From NCBI RefSeq assembly GCF_000380645.1, contig NZ_AQXZ01000014.1:1-64000 (forward strand): 64,000 nucleotides of DNA, given 5' to 3'. The notes under the pieces are model-generated. The model saw only the letters and a program-made list of their open reading frames with translations, ran no database searches and was not told where the DNA came from. Source of the DNA: Smaragdicoccus niigatensis DSM 44881 = NBRC 103563. GTDB taxonomy: Bacteria; Actinomycetota; Actinomycetes; Mycobacteriales; Mycobacteriaceae. The position numbers and the translations under genes were made by a program. Below, one piece after another: positions 45,842 to 53,610 of this stretch (within the stretch, counting starts at the first letter, position 1; the number at the start of each line of letters is the position of its first letter).

Positions 45842-46026
45842 CGGGTGGTGCCGGCCGATTGGCCGCCCGAGTTAGAAGGGGGTTGGGCGCGAAATATCCA
45901 CTCAACGCAGCCGTGGGGCAATCCGTACCTCGGCGTACGCCGAATAAGAGATATGGGTGGCCGGTGTACCAGCAGATACAACCGGATATCACCGGCCACA
46001 GCACCTGTGCCCTCCGGAGACGAAAC

Positions 46027-46239
46027 ATGGAAACAGTACTCAGCGAGATCGGCGAGCTGATCCGCCAATTGCCGACCGCGACCGCATCTGCGAAACAGAA
46101 GGCGGACTGGTACGAGCGGAAAGCCAGGCTCTTCGACCACGTCGCCGCAGATCCCGCTGCCGATCGAGAAGACGCGGCCACCGCCCGGGCCATCGCAACA
46201 CGGGCGCGCGAACATGGCCGCAAGTTACGAGCAAGCTAA
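46027..46239 (+). CDS. Small hypothetical protein (70 aa)
   Basis: ATG 46027 follows CCGGAGACGAAAC, a fair ribosome site; the longer open frame upstream is not supported. The product is a charged, all-helical chain with KADWYERKARLFDHVAADPA and ATARAIATRAREHGRKL. Small WYxRKAxLF proteins of this kind occur next to mobile or accessory genes in actinobacteria, but I do not recognise a named family. It lies 14 bases upstream of the hydrolase gene, so both are probably one transcript. Confidence 0.6.
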   Translation: METVLSEIGELIRQLPTATASAKQKADWYERKARLFDHVAADPAADREDAATARAIATRAREHGRKLRAS

Positions 46240-46253
46240 TCAGAAGCAGGGAC

Positions 46254-46874
46254 ATGACGGCATCACACCCACCAATACGCGGCACGGTCATCGTGCTACC
46301 CGGAGGGCGGCCCGTGAGCTGGGCGAAATCGCGCCCCAACCACCTGGCGAACCTACGAATGCGGCCAATTACCCGACGCCTGCGCCGCGAGCTGGGTCAT
46401 GAGTACGCAGTGCATCAAGTGCAGTACCGGTTTCGGGGCTGGAACCCACCCCATTTGCCTGCTCTGGACGATGCACTCGCCACGATCGGCGAAGTGGGTT
46501 CGCCGCTGATCCTGGTGGGTCACTCGATGGGTGGACGGGTCGCGGCGCACATCTGCCAACGCGCTGACGTGGCCGGAATCGTGGCCCTCGCACCATGGTG
46601 GCCCGACCACGACAGCGAACTGATCACGGCACCACAGGTCGTCACTCTTCACGGCACCGCAGACAGCTGGACCAGCGCGAGAGAATCGTCGGAACAAACG
46701 ACTGAAATGGTCGACCGCGGCATCGCTGCCACGTTCATCGAGATGAAGCGAGCGGGCCACTTCATGCTCTTGCGACCAGGCAAATGGCATGAACTCATCT
46801 GCGATTCCGTCACGAGCATGCTTGCCGCCCACCGGACAGCACCCGGATCGCCCACAACGATCAGACCGGCTTGA
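46254..46874 (+). CDS. Alpha/beta hydrolase
   Basis: 206 residues from ATG 46254 (GCAGGGAC before it). The nucleophile elbow is GHSMGG, the acid is likely the Asp in LHGTADSW, and the His is in RAGHFML. It starts with TVIVLPGGRPVS and is short for the fold, with no lid insert. Such enzymes hydrolyse esters or lactones; the substrate is unknown. It overlaps the convergent serine hydrolase gene by 14 bases. The preceding 200 bases look less GC-rich than the neighbours. Confidence 0.85.
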   Translation: MTASHPPIRGTVIVLPGGRPVSWAKSRPNHLANLRMRPITRRLRRELGHEYAVHQVQYRFRGWNPPHLPALDDALATIGEVGSPLILVGHSMGGRVAAHICQRADVAGIVALAPWWPDHDSELITAPQVVTLHGTADSWTSARESSEQTTEMVDRGIAATFIEMKRAGHFMLLRPGKWHELICDSVTSMLAAHRTAPGSPTTIRPA

Positions 46875-48144
46875 ATTCCTTCGCAATCTGCTGCGCGATC
46901 ATCCAGAACCGGAGAACCTCCGGATAGACGACGGCCTTTCCCGTGGTGATGAGCGCTGCAGACAACGCGCGTTGCGGGTCCGCCCAGCCGACGATATTGA
47001 TCCATCCCAGGTGGCCGAACGCCTGCGCCGTGTTCATCCCGTACAGGCTCAGGTACTTCCCGCCGAGCATGAAGCCATAGCTGAAGCCGACCGGCGCAAT
47101 GAGGCTCAGATCCATTTCCATGTGGGACTGCGGAATGAGAGCACGACGAATCGTCCGCTCCTCCATGACCCGAACTCCATCGAGTTCGCCACCGAGACGG
47201 AGCATTTCGTAGAACCGGCCCAACTCGTTCGCGGTACTGATGCCGTTCGCGGCGGGCAGTACGGCACGCAGGAATCGTGGGTCGTTCGACATCCGGGTCG
47301 CGACATCCGGATGTATCCCCAGCGCGCGAGTGGCGATCTGCCGCATGGGTGGCAGCAAGACCGGACCGGTCACGTAGTTCAGACCGACAAGCGGGATGTC
47401 GGCTTCGGCGACGCCATAGTTCATCCATCGAAAGCCGAGCGGGTCAAGAAACTCCTCCGCCAACACGTCGCGAATGCTGCGACCGGTCACTTCCTGGACG
47501 ACTTCACCGAGCACCTGACCGCCGGATATCGCGTGATACGCCTGCCGCTTGCCGGGACGGAACACCGGTCGGGCGTTGTACATCGCCTCGCGAAGGAAGT
47601 CCGGGTCGTCGAGGTTGTCGAGATCGAGGGTGTTCGGGGGTGCGGTCGGGATTCCCGCCCGATGCGACAGCACGTGTCCGATGGTGATGCCGCCCTTGCC
47701 ATTTCGCGCAAACTCCGGGAGGTACTCCGCGACCGGGTCACCGATGTGGAGTACGCCCTTCTCATCGAGCTTGTGGATGAGAGCGGCAGTCGTGCCCTTC
47801 GTCGCGGAGAAGACGCAGAACGGTGTGCTCGGAGTGGCCAGCACCTTGTCCGCATCCGGGTGATCGTCCGGCCCGTTGCCGCTCGCGTGACCGATCGCGC
47901 GATCGAGCACCACGGCACCCTCGCGCCGTACACAGAGCGCTAGCGCTGGATGAATTCCGCTGTTGTACAACGACTCCACGGATCGCCATACCCGCTCGAC
48001 ATTGTCTTGGGACAGCCCGACGTCGGCAGGATCCGCTTCAGTGGCCCGCGTGGTGACCGAGGCAAGGTCCTTCGGAATTCGGCTTCGGCGCAGCAGATCC
48101 GGGGCGTGCAGAGTGTCATGGAGAAATGCGGAGCGACGCACCAT
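46861..48144 (-). CDS. Beta-lactamase-family serine hydrolase (EstB/class C type)
   Basis: 427 residues from ATG 48144; the frame upstream of it (47 more codons) has no support. The SxxK motif is SATK in CVFSATKGTTAAL, the Tyr motif is YHAIS, and the third box is HLG (AFGHLGWINIVG). No signal peptide is evident, as in lipid esterases such as LipL/EstB-type enzymes from mycobacteria. It probably hydrolyses short esters rather than beta-lactams. It lies convergent to the alpha/beta hydrolase with a 14-base overlap. Confidence 0.88.
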   Translation of the reverse strand: MVRRSAFLHDTLHAPDLLRRSRIPKDLASVTTRATEADPADVGLSQDNVERVWRSVESLYNSGIHPALALCVRREGAVVLDRAIGHASGNGPDDHPDADKVLATPSTPFCVFSATKGTTAALIHKLDEKGVLHIGDPVAEYLPEFARNGKGGITIGHVLSHRAGIPTAPPNTLDLDNLDDPDFLREAMYNARPVFRPGKRQAYHAISGGQVLGEVVQEVTGRSIRDVLAEEFLDPLGFRWMNYGVAEADIPLVGLNYVTGPVLLPPMRQIATRALGIHPDVATRMSNDPRFLRAVLPAANGISTANELGRFYEMLRLGGELDGVRVMEERTIRRALIPQSHMEMDLSLIAPVGFSYGFMLGGKYLSLYGMNTAQAFGHLGWINIVGWADPQRALSAALITTGKAVVYPEVLRFWMIAQQIAKEFKPV

Positions 48145-48283
48145 GAGGTGAGTCTTACACGCTCGGCCCCTCTGACGAGTGCACCCTCCTCGCGGAAGCC
48201 ACTCGAACGTTGTCGCGATCAGGGTGCAGTCACGGAATTTCGACATCCATGATCCAAATGCTTGCCATCTCCAGCCTTTTTGC

Positions 48284-48302
48284 ATAGCTTAGGCTTACCT
48301 AA
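48284..48302. promoter_or_regulatory. IdeR/DtxR iron box
   Basis: ATAGCTTAGGCTTACCTAA matches the 19-bp IdeR consensus at 16 of 19 positions by my count. It lies 25 nt before the GTG of the DUF2470 gene. In M. tuberculosis the equivalent gene Rv3839 also has an IdeR box and is repressed by iron. Confidence 0.8.
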
Positions 48303-48326
48303 TTTCCAGTGGAGGTGGGAGCCATC

Positions 48327-49085
48327 GTGACGACCCCGACCATTCCGACGGCCGCCGAACGAATCCGAACCATCGCCATGCAGGCGCCGACCGGGGTTCT
48401 CGCGGCCGACAAACTCGAACCAGCCACCACGTCGTGGCACTACCTGTGCACAACCGGCGACATGCTCATCTCGGTGCGCAACGACTCACCGCCCCTGAAA
48501 AGGATCGGCGAATCCGGCCTACCGGCTGTCCTCGAACTCACCGACAGCGCACCGCTTCCCTTTCGAGAACCCGTCCGCGGACTCGTCTGGCTCCGCGGCA
48601 CGCTGCACCGAATCGACGCCGACCGAGCCCGCGCGCTCGTCACCCAAGCCGCCGAATACGACCCTGCGCCAGCACTTCTCGACATCGGCCACACGACGAC
48701 ACTCATTCAGATGGACGTCGAGTCCGGAGTAGCCGCCGACGCCAACGGAGCCGAACCGGCCACCCGTGATGCGCTGAAAATGAGCATGCCCGACCCGTTC
48801 TGGAACTTCGAGTCGGACTGGCTGCAGCACCTCGACACCGACCACCCGGATCTGCTCGCGATGCTTGCCCGCCGCCTTCCGCCGCAGCTCCGGCAGGGCC
48901 GAATCCGACCTCTCGCACTCGATCGGTACGGAATCACCCTTCGCGTGGAATCCGGACCCGTCGATGACCGCGACGTGCGCCTCCCCTTCGCGCAGCCCGT
49001 CTCGAGCCCGGAGGCACTCAGCCGAGCGATTCGGGTTCTCATTGGCTGCCCATTTCTGAATGGCCTCCGTCAACGCACGGGCTGA
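48327..49085 (+). CDS. DUF2470 / flavin-reductase-like protein (Rv3839 position)
   Basis: 252 residues from GTG 48327, 5 nt after GGAGGTGGGAG. An N-terminal part (about 1-110) looks like a split-barrel, pyridoxamine-phosphate-oxidase-type fold (LCTTGDMLISVRNDSPPL, RGLVWLRGTLHRID). A C-terminal DUF2470 domain follows (LARRLPPQ, IRPLALDRYGITLRV). Related HugZ/HutZ-type proteins degrade heme, which would fit the iron control, but this is inference. The iron box immediately upstream makes iron repression likely. Confidence 0.82.
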   Translation: MTTPTIPTAAERIRTIAMQAPTGVLAADKLEPATTSWHYLCTTGDMLISVRNDSPPLKRIGESGLPAVLELTDSAPLPFREPVRGLVWLRGTLHRIDADRARALVTQAAEYDPAPALLDIGHTTTLIQMDVESGVAADANGAEPATRDALKMSMPDPFWNFESDWLQHLDTDHPDLLAMLARRLPPQLRQGRIRPLALDRYGITLRVESGPVDDRDVRLPFAQPVSSPEALSRAIRVLIGCPFLNGLRQRTG

Positions 49086-49099
49086 TCAGCCAAGATCAG

Positions 49100-49105
49100 T
49101 ACTCT
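49100..49105 (+). promoter_or_regulatory. -10 hexamer TACTCT, leaderless start
   Basis: TACTCT lies 6 nt before GTG 49112; no ribosome site is present, so the gene has its own promoter. Confidence 0.5.
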
Positions 49106-49111
49106 CAAAGC

Positions 49112-49867
49112 GTGCTGACTGATCGCGAACGCCGCGGAATCCGCGTCGAGATCGTGGTCGTCCTCGCGGTCACCTTCGGGCTCAGTGGCGCACGTGCGGC
49201 GCTGTCGCTCCTGCAGGACGCCCTCGCCCCGACGCCCCTCGCCGAACAATCGGTCGCGCTGAACCAATCGCAGGCCGAGATGTCCGCCATCGATCTGGCG
49301 TGGCAGATCCTCGGATTCACGCAGCTCTTCGCGTGGGGCGCACTCGGTCTTTACTTGCTGTGGCGAACCGGCCGGACGCTGGCCGAAGTCGGGCTCGCCA
49401 AGTTCTCGAGCCGCAAGGACCTCCTCCCTGCCGTCGGCCTGGCGCTGCTCATCGGAATCCCCGGACTCGGCCTCTACCTCGTCGCGCACGCTCTCGGCCT
49501 CAACCTGACGGTCGTACCGACGACGCTCAACGACCACTGGTGGCGAATCCCGGTCCTGGTCGTCTTCGCCGTCGCCAATGCCGCGGCTGAGGAGATCGTG
49601 GTCGTCGGGTTTCTCATGACGAGACTGCGCGATCTCGGCTGGTCCGAGAGCCGATCGCTCGCCGCGTCGTCACTGCTCCGCGGCAGCTATCACCTGTACC
49701 AAGGCCTCGGCGGCGGACTCGGAAACGTCATCATGGGCCTCATCTTCGGCCGCTATTGGCAGGTGCGAAACCGCCTGTGGCCGCTCATCCTCGCGCACGC
49801 TTTCATCGACATCGCAGCGTTTGCCGGTTATGCCCTGCTCCATGGTCACATTTCGTGGATTGGGTAG
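49112..49867 (+). CDS. CPBP (CAAX) family intramembrane protease
   Basis: 251 residues from GTG 49112 with about seven or eight helices. The CPBP/Abi active site is NAAAEEIVVVGFLMTRL (EE with the following R) and SLLRGSYHLYQG (His), followed by LAHAFIDIAAF (second His). This family cuts within the membrane; bacterial members act in bacteriocin immunity or protein processing, and targets are unknown. It sits between the DUF2470 gene and the LCP gene with 26- and 45-base gaps. Confidence 0.9.
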   Translation: MLTDRERRGIRVEIVVVLAVTFGLSGARAALSLLQDALAPTPLAEQSVALNQSQAEMSAIDLAWQILGFTQLFAWGALGLYLLWRTGRTLAEVGLAKFSSRKDLLPAVGLALLIGIPGLGLYLVAHALGLNLTVVPTTLNDHWWRIPVLVVFAVANAAAEEIVVVGFLMTRLRDLGWSESRSLAASSLLRGSYHLYQGLGGGLGNVIMGLIFGRYWQVRNRLWPLILAHAFIDIAAFAGYALLHGHISWIG

Positions 49868-49899
49868 CTCACCTCAGCGAATCGCCAGGTGGCGCCGCG

Positions 49900-49905
49900 T
49901 AAAGT
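49900..49905 (+). promoter_or_regulatory. -10 hexamer TAAAGT, leaderless start
   Basis: TAAAGT is followed by 7 nt and then ATG 49913. Confidence 0.5.
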
Positions 49906-49912
49906 CGCTGCC

Positions 49913-51238
49913 ATGACCAACGATCGGCGACCTGACGACTCTGGTGAACGGCCAGACGAGGGAACGCAGATCATTCGTCGAGATGGGCGAAAGTACTACC
50001 TGGAAGGTGGCACGCCGGAGAATCCGCCACACGTGCCGCCGTCGATGCAGGCCTGGTCCGCGGCCCCGAATCCACCGGCACCGTCGGCAACCCCACCACC
50101 ACCGCGGCCGGCGCCACCTCCGCCGTCACCACCCCGCGCGGAACCGCCCCGAGTGGAGGCCCCACCGCCGATCCCGCGGCGGGACCCACCACCTCGCCCA
50201 GCCACCCGCGCGATGCCGTCCCAGCCGCCCAAGCGACCGGCGCCACCCCCTCGACGTCAGGCGTACGCGCCGCCACCTCCGCGTCGACCGGTGCGCATCG
50301 GAAAGCTGCTCAAGTACGCGGCGATTCTGCTGATCGTCGGCATGATCGCGTCGTTCGCCTACGTCGAAATTGCGCTCGGCCGAGTCGACGCCTTGGCCGA
50401 CTACGACGGTCGCGTCGCCGACACCCCGGGCACCAACTGGCTTCTCATCGGCGCCGACAGCCGCGCTGGACTGACCGAACAGCAGCAAGCCGAGCTAGCG
50501 ACCGGCGGCGACGTCGGGGCGGCGCGCACCGACACGATCATGCTCGTGCACATCCCGAAGTCCGGGCCGACCGACATCATCAGCATCCCGCGTGACTCCT
50601 ACGTCAGCATCCCTGGCAACGGCAAGGACAAGATCAACGCGGCCTTCGCCATCGGCGGCGCACCGTTGCTGATCCAGACCGTTGAGATTGCGACCGGCGT
50701 ACACATCGACCACTACGCGGAGATCGGCTTCGGCGGGTTCGCCGGGATGGTCGACGCGGTGGGCGGCGTCAAGATCTGCATCGACCAGCCGATCGACGAC
50801 CCGCTGGCTGGAATCAATCTTCCGGCGGGCTGCCAGACGCTCAATGGTGCCAATGCGCTCGGGTTCGTCCGCACCCGCCACACCTTCGCCAACGCCGACC
50901 TGCAGCGCGTGCAGAACCAGCGCATGTTCCTCGCCGCACTCCTGGCGAAGGCGACCTCGATCAGCACCATCCTCAATCCGGTTCGCCTCGGCATGCTCGT
51001 CCACAGCGGCATCGACTCACTCACGGTCGACAACGGCGACCACGTGTGGAGCCTCGCCGCACTCGTCTGGGCGATGCGGGGCCAGACAGTTCAGTCCACC
51101 GTGCCGGTCGGCGGCTCCGAAAACGTCGACGTCGGCAACGTCCTGCTGTGGGACACGACCCGGGCCAGCGCGCTCTTCGAGGCGATCGCGAACGACCAAC
51201 CCATTCCCGAAGCGGACATAACGCCCGGTGGAGGGTAG
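49913..51238 (+). CDS. LytR-CpsA-Psr (LCP) wall-polymer ligase
   Basis: 441 residues from ATG 49913. A long cytoplasmic Pro/Arg-rich region (1-130) precedes one membrane helix (about 131-152) and the LCP domain outside (NWLLIGADSR, ARTDTIMLVHIP, ISIPRDSYVSIPG, KINAAFAIGG, DAVGGVKICID, NALGFVRTRH). The conserved Arg and Asp residues of the phosphotransferase site are present. LCP proteins such as mycobacterial Lcp1 join arabinogalactan to peptidoglycan. Rv3840, at this position in M. tuberculosis, is a short LCP-like protein, so the gene here is full length. Confidence 0.92.
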   Translation: MTNDRRPDDSGERPDEGTQIIRRDGRKYYLEGGTPENPPHVPPSMQAWSAAPNPPAPSATPPPPRPAPPPPSPPRAEPPRVEAPPPIPRRDPPPRPATRAMPSQPPKRPAPPPRRQAYAPPPPRRPVRIGKLLKYAAILLIVGMIASFAYVEIALGRVDALADYDGRVADTPGTNWLLIGADSRAGLTEQQQAELATGGDVGAARTDTIMLVHIPKSGPTDIISIPRDSYVSIPGNGKDKINAAFAIGGAPLLIQTVEIATGVHIDHYAEIGFGGFAGMVDAVGGVKICIDQPIDDPLAGINLPAGCQTLNGANALGFVRTRHTFANADLQRVQNQRMFLAALLAKATSISTILNPVRLGMLVHSGIDSLTVDNGDHVWSLAALVWAMRGQTVQSTVPVGGSENVDVGNVLLWDTTRASALFEAIANDQPIPEADITPGGG

Positions 51239-51272
51239 CCTTCGCTCGCCTGCATGACTGTTTCGGCGCCGG

Positions 51273-51278
51273 TAAGGT
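51273..51278 (+). promoter_or_regulatory. -10 hexamer TAAGGT before ferritin
   Basis: TAAGGT is 7 nt before ATG 51286. The overlapping AAGGTG could also act as a ribosome site, so leaderless and led reading are both possible. Confidence 0.4.
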
Positions 51279-51285
51279 GCTGTTC

Positions 51286-51816
51286 ATGTCCTCGAAGTTT
51301 CTCGATCTCCTGCACGAGCAGATCAACCACGAATTCAACGCGTCGCACCAGTACATCGCGATCGCCGTTTGGTTCGACTGCGCAGATCTGCCGCAGTTGG
51401 CGCAACGCTTCTACCAGCAGGCGTCCGAGGAGCGGGGCCACGCCCTGATGATCGTGCAGTACTTCCTGGACCGCGATATCCCCGTCGAGTTCAGCGGAAC
51501 CGACGGCGCGATCTCGAAGTTCGCCGATGCCCGCGAACCGATCGCACTCGCGCTGTCTCAGGAGAAGATCGTCACCGAGCAGATCATCGCGCTTGCCAAG
51601 ACGGCCCGCGAAGAGGGCGACTACCTGGGCGAACAGTTCATGCAGTGGTTCCTCAAGGAGCAGGTCGAGGAAGTCGCGAGCATGACCACCCTGCTCACGA
51701 TCGCCGACCGTGCAGGCGGCAACCTGTTCGACCTCGAGAACTTCGTGGCACGCGAGATGAACAACGCCGCCGAGGACACCGCCGGAGCTCCGCCGCAGGC
51801 CGGCGGCGGCGCTTAA
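51286..51816 (+). CDS. bfrB: Ferritin (BfrB/FtnA type)
   Basis: 176 residues from ATG 51286. Four-helix ferritin with the ferroxidase ligands in LLHEQINHEFNASHQYIA, QASEERGHALMI (ExxH), and the later EGDYLGEQFMQWFLKEQVEE. There is no heme Met typical of bacterioferritin, so it is a non-heme ferritin like BfrB (Rv3841). It stores iron in a 24-mer shell. Position after the LCP gene and next to glpQ1 matches M. tuberculosis, where IdeR with iron activates it. A terminator follows. Confidence 0.95.
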   Translation: MSSKFLDLLHEQINHEFNASHQYIAIAVWFDCADLPQLAQRFYQQASEERGHALMIVQYFLDRDIPVEFSGTDGAISKFADAREPIALALSQEKIVTEQIIALAKTAREEGDYLGEQFMQWFLKEQVEEVASMTTLLTIADRAGGNLFDLENFVAREMNNAAEDTAGAPPQAGGGA

Positions 51817-51828
51817 CCGTTAACGCCG

Positions 51829-51862
51829 ATCGGGGCTGTCAGCAATCGCTGGCAGCCCCGAT
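51829..51862. terminator. Bidirectional terminator
   Basis: ATCGGGGCTG (51829-51838) pairs perfectly with CAGCCCCGAT (51853-51862); inside, CAGC (51840-51843) pairs with GCTG. It lies between the convergent stops of ferritin and the DUF5926 gene. Confidence 0.85.
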
Positions 51863-51876
51863 GTGGTCTGTTGCGA

Positions 51877-52770
51877 CTAGCGCAGCGTGATCTGACGACC
51901 ACGCAGACCGTCGCGAGCACGACGCTCGTCCACGGTCAGCTCGTCGGTGGCGGCCAGGGCCTTATCGAGACGCTCGCCGAACTCGGCGGTCCCAGCGGCC
52001 CAATCCTGAGCAGGCCGGGTCCGTTCGAGGTCGAATACCGGAACGAGCAGGCCATCGGTGCGGAACGAACCGGCGTACCGCGAGCCCTCGCCGAGGGTGA
52101 GTCCACCGGCGGCGTGCACGCGCGCCAACGCGAGCATCAGCGCGTCCTCATCTTCCTTGCGCACCCAGCGGATGTGCGCCTTCTCGCCGGCATCGACCCA
52201 CCACGCCGCGTCGAGGCCCTCGACCCGCGCCGAGGGCATGATCGCGGCGTTCGCCCGCTCGACGACAACCGCAGCCTCCGAGCCCGCCGGAATCTCGCTG
52301 TTGAACCACCAATCGAACGTGTCGTGCACCGTGATCTCGAGCGGTTCAGCTGCGTCGATCAGCTCCGCGAGCGGCTTCGATCCCGCCTGAGCACGTGGGA
52401 GCGACTCCCCGACCTTGGACTCCAGCGCCCACTCGATCGATCCCGCGAGATCGGTCGCCGGGTCGGAGCCGCGCGACTGAGCCTGCAGCGCGACATACGC
52501 GACGACGTCGTCGCCCTCTTCCCGAACGATTGCGTTGACGGCACCCGGCAGAACCGTGGCGACGAAGAACTTGCGGTCCGTGCCCTTGACCGGGAGCGGC
52601 GCGGTCGCCGACGGCACGAACTCGCGCATCGCCACGAGGTCGCCTTCCGCGGCGAGTCCCTCGAACGGCCGAGCAATCACCGAGGCGGCGGCCTGCGCTT
52701 CGCGGCGGCGCGCCAACTTCTCGGCACGATTGCTGTCGGCCTTCGGAGTGTTGCGGTTACTTCTGCCCAT
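51877..52770 (-). CDS. DUF5926-family protein
   Basis: 297 residues, cytoplasmic. A Lys/Arg-rich start (KADSNRAEKLARRREAQAAA) precedes RPFEGLAAEGDLVAMREFVPSATA, the typical opening of DUF5926 proteins. The middle has SKVGESLPRAQAGSKPLAEL and DTFDWWFN; the end is acidic-basic mixed. The family is actinobacterial and uncharacterised; it recalls SEC-C/preprotein-associated proteins only loosely. The gene is single, with the terminator at 51829 after it and a 72-base gap to glpQ1. Confidence 0.8.
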   Translation of the reverse strand: MGRSNRNTPKADSNRAEKLARRREAQAAASVIARPFEGLAAEGDLVAMREFVPSATAPLPVKGTDRKFFVATVLPGAVNAIVREEGDDVVAYVALQAQSRGSDPATDLAGSIEWALESKVGESLPRAQAGSKPLAELIDAAEPLEITVHDTFDWWFNSEIPAGSEAAVVVERANAAIMPSARVEGLDAAWWVDAGEKAHIRWVRKEDEDALMLALARVHAAGGLTLGEGSRYAGSFRTDGLLVPVFDLERTRPAQDWAAGTAEFGERLDKALAATDELTVDERRARDGLRGRQITLR

Positions 52771-52842
52771 CGAAATCCATTCCCATCCCGCGTCTGCGCG
52801 CGCTCGAAATCGGCGGCGAACACGAGCGAAGTTACACGTCGA

Positions 52843-53610
52843 CTAGACCGACTGCCCCAACCACGTCTTGGTTCTGGCAGGGTGATTCGTCGCAATCCAG
52901 CTCACGCCCAGTTCAGCGCAGTAGTCGACGTCGGTTCGATCGTCGACTGTCCAGCAGTACGTCGCTCGTCCCGCGGCCGCCGCCTTGTCGACCAGATCGG
53001 GGTGATCGCGGAGCACCGCGACCCCTGGACCGATCGCCGTGGCGCCCACCGTGTGGGCCGCGCCGCCCGTGAGATAGAGCGCCGTCTCACCCAGCAGGAC
53101 CGTGGGCAACATGGGCGCCGAACGACGGATTCGCCACACCGCCGTCGCCGCGAACGACATCACGACGGCCCGGGACATGTCCGCCGACGCGGGCGAAGCC
53201 AAGCCGAATCGCTGCAGCTCAGCGAGTAACTTCGTCTCGACCAACGCGCCGTAGCGAACCGGGTGCTTCGTCTCGATGAAGACCTTCGTCGCGCGGGATT
53301 TCCAGTCGAGGGTGAGGGTCAGCAACTCGCTGAGAGTCAGGACTTCGGCTGGCTTGTCGGCCGTCCCGAAGTTGAATTCCTTGAGTTCGGCGAGCGTCAT
53401 CTCGCTGATGACACCGGTGCCATCGGAGGTTCGCTCGATCGTCCGGTCGTGGACACACACGAGGACACCGTCGCGCGTCAGTCGGACATCGCATTCGAGA
53501 CCGTCCGCGCCCTCGTGCAGCGCCAATTCGTAGGCCGCCAAGGTGTGCTCGGGCAGTGCGGCCGACGACCCACGGTGCGCGACCACAAACGGCGGACGGT
53601 TATCACTCAT
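52843..53610 (-). CDS. glpQ1: Glycerophosphodiester phosphodiesterase GlpQ1
   Basis: 255 residues from ATG 53610, overlapping the DUF4328 stop (ATGA). The GDPD fold is shown by FVVAHRGSSAALPEHTLAAY (catalytic HR and E), GLECDVRLTRDGVLVCVHD (metal Glu/Asp and the second His), and FIETKHPVRYG. There is no signal peptide, so it acts in the cytoplasm, cutting glycerophosphodiesters to glycerol-3-phosphate and an alcohol. The neighbour is the same as in M. tuberculosis (Rv3842c-Rv3843c). Confidence 0.94.
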   Translation of the reverse strand: MSDNRPPFVVAHRGSSAALPEHTLAAYELALHEGADGLECDVRLTRDGVLVCVHDRTIERTSDGTGVISEMTLAELKEFNFGTADKPAEVLTLSELLTLTLDWKSRATKVFIETKHPVRYGALVETKLLAELQRFGLASPASADMSRAVVMSFAATAVWRIRRSAPMLPTVLLGETALYLTGGAAHTVGATAIGPGVAVLRDHPDLVDKAAAAGRATYCWTVDDRTDVDYCAELGVSWIATNHPARTKTWLGQSV

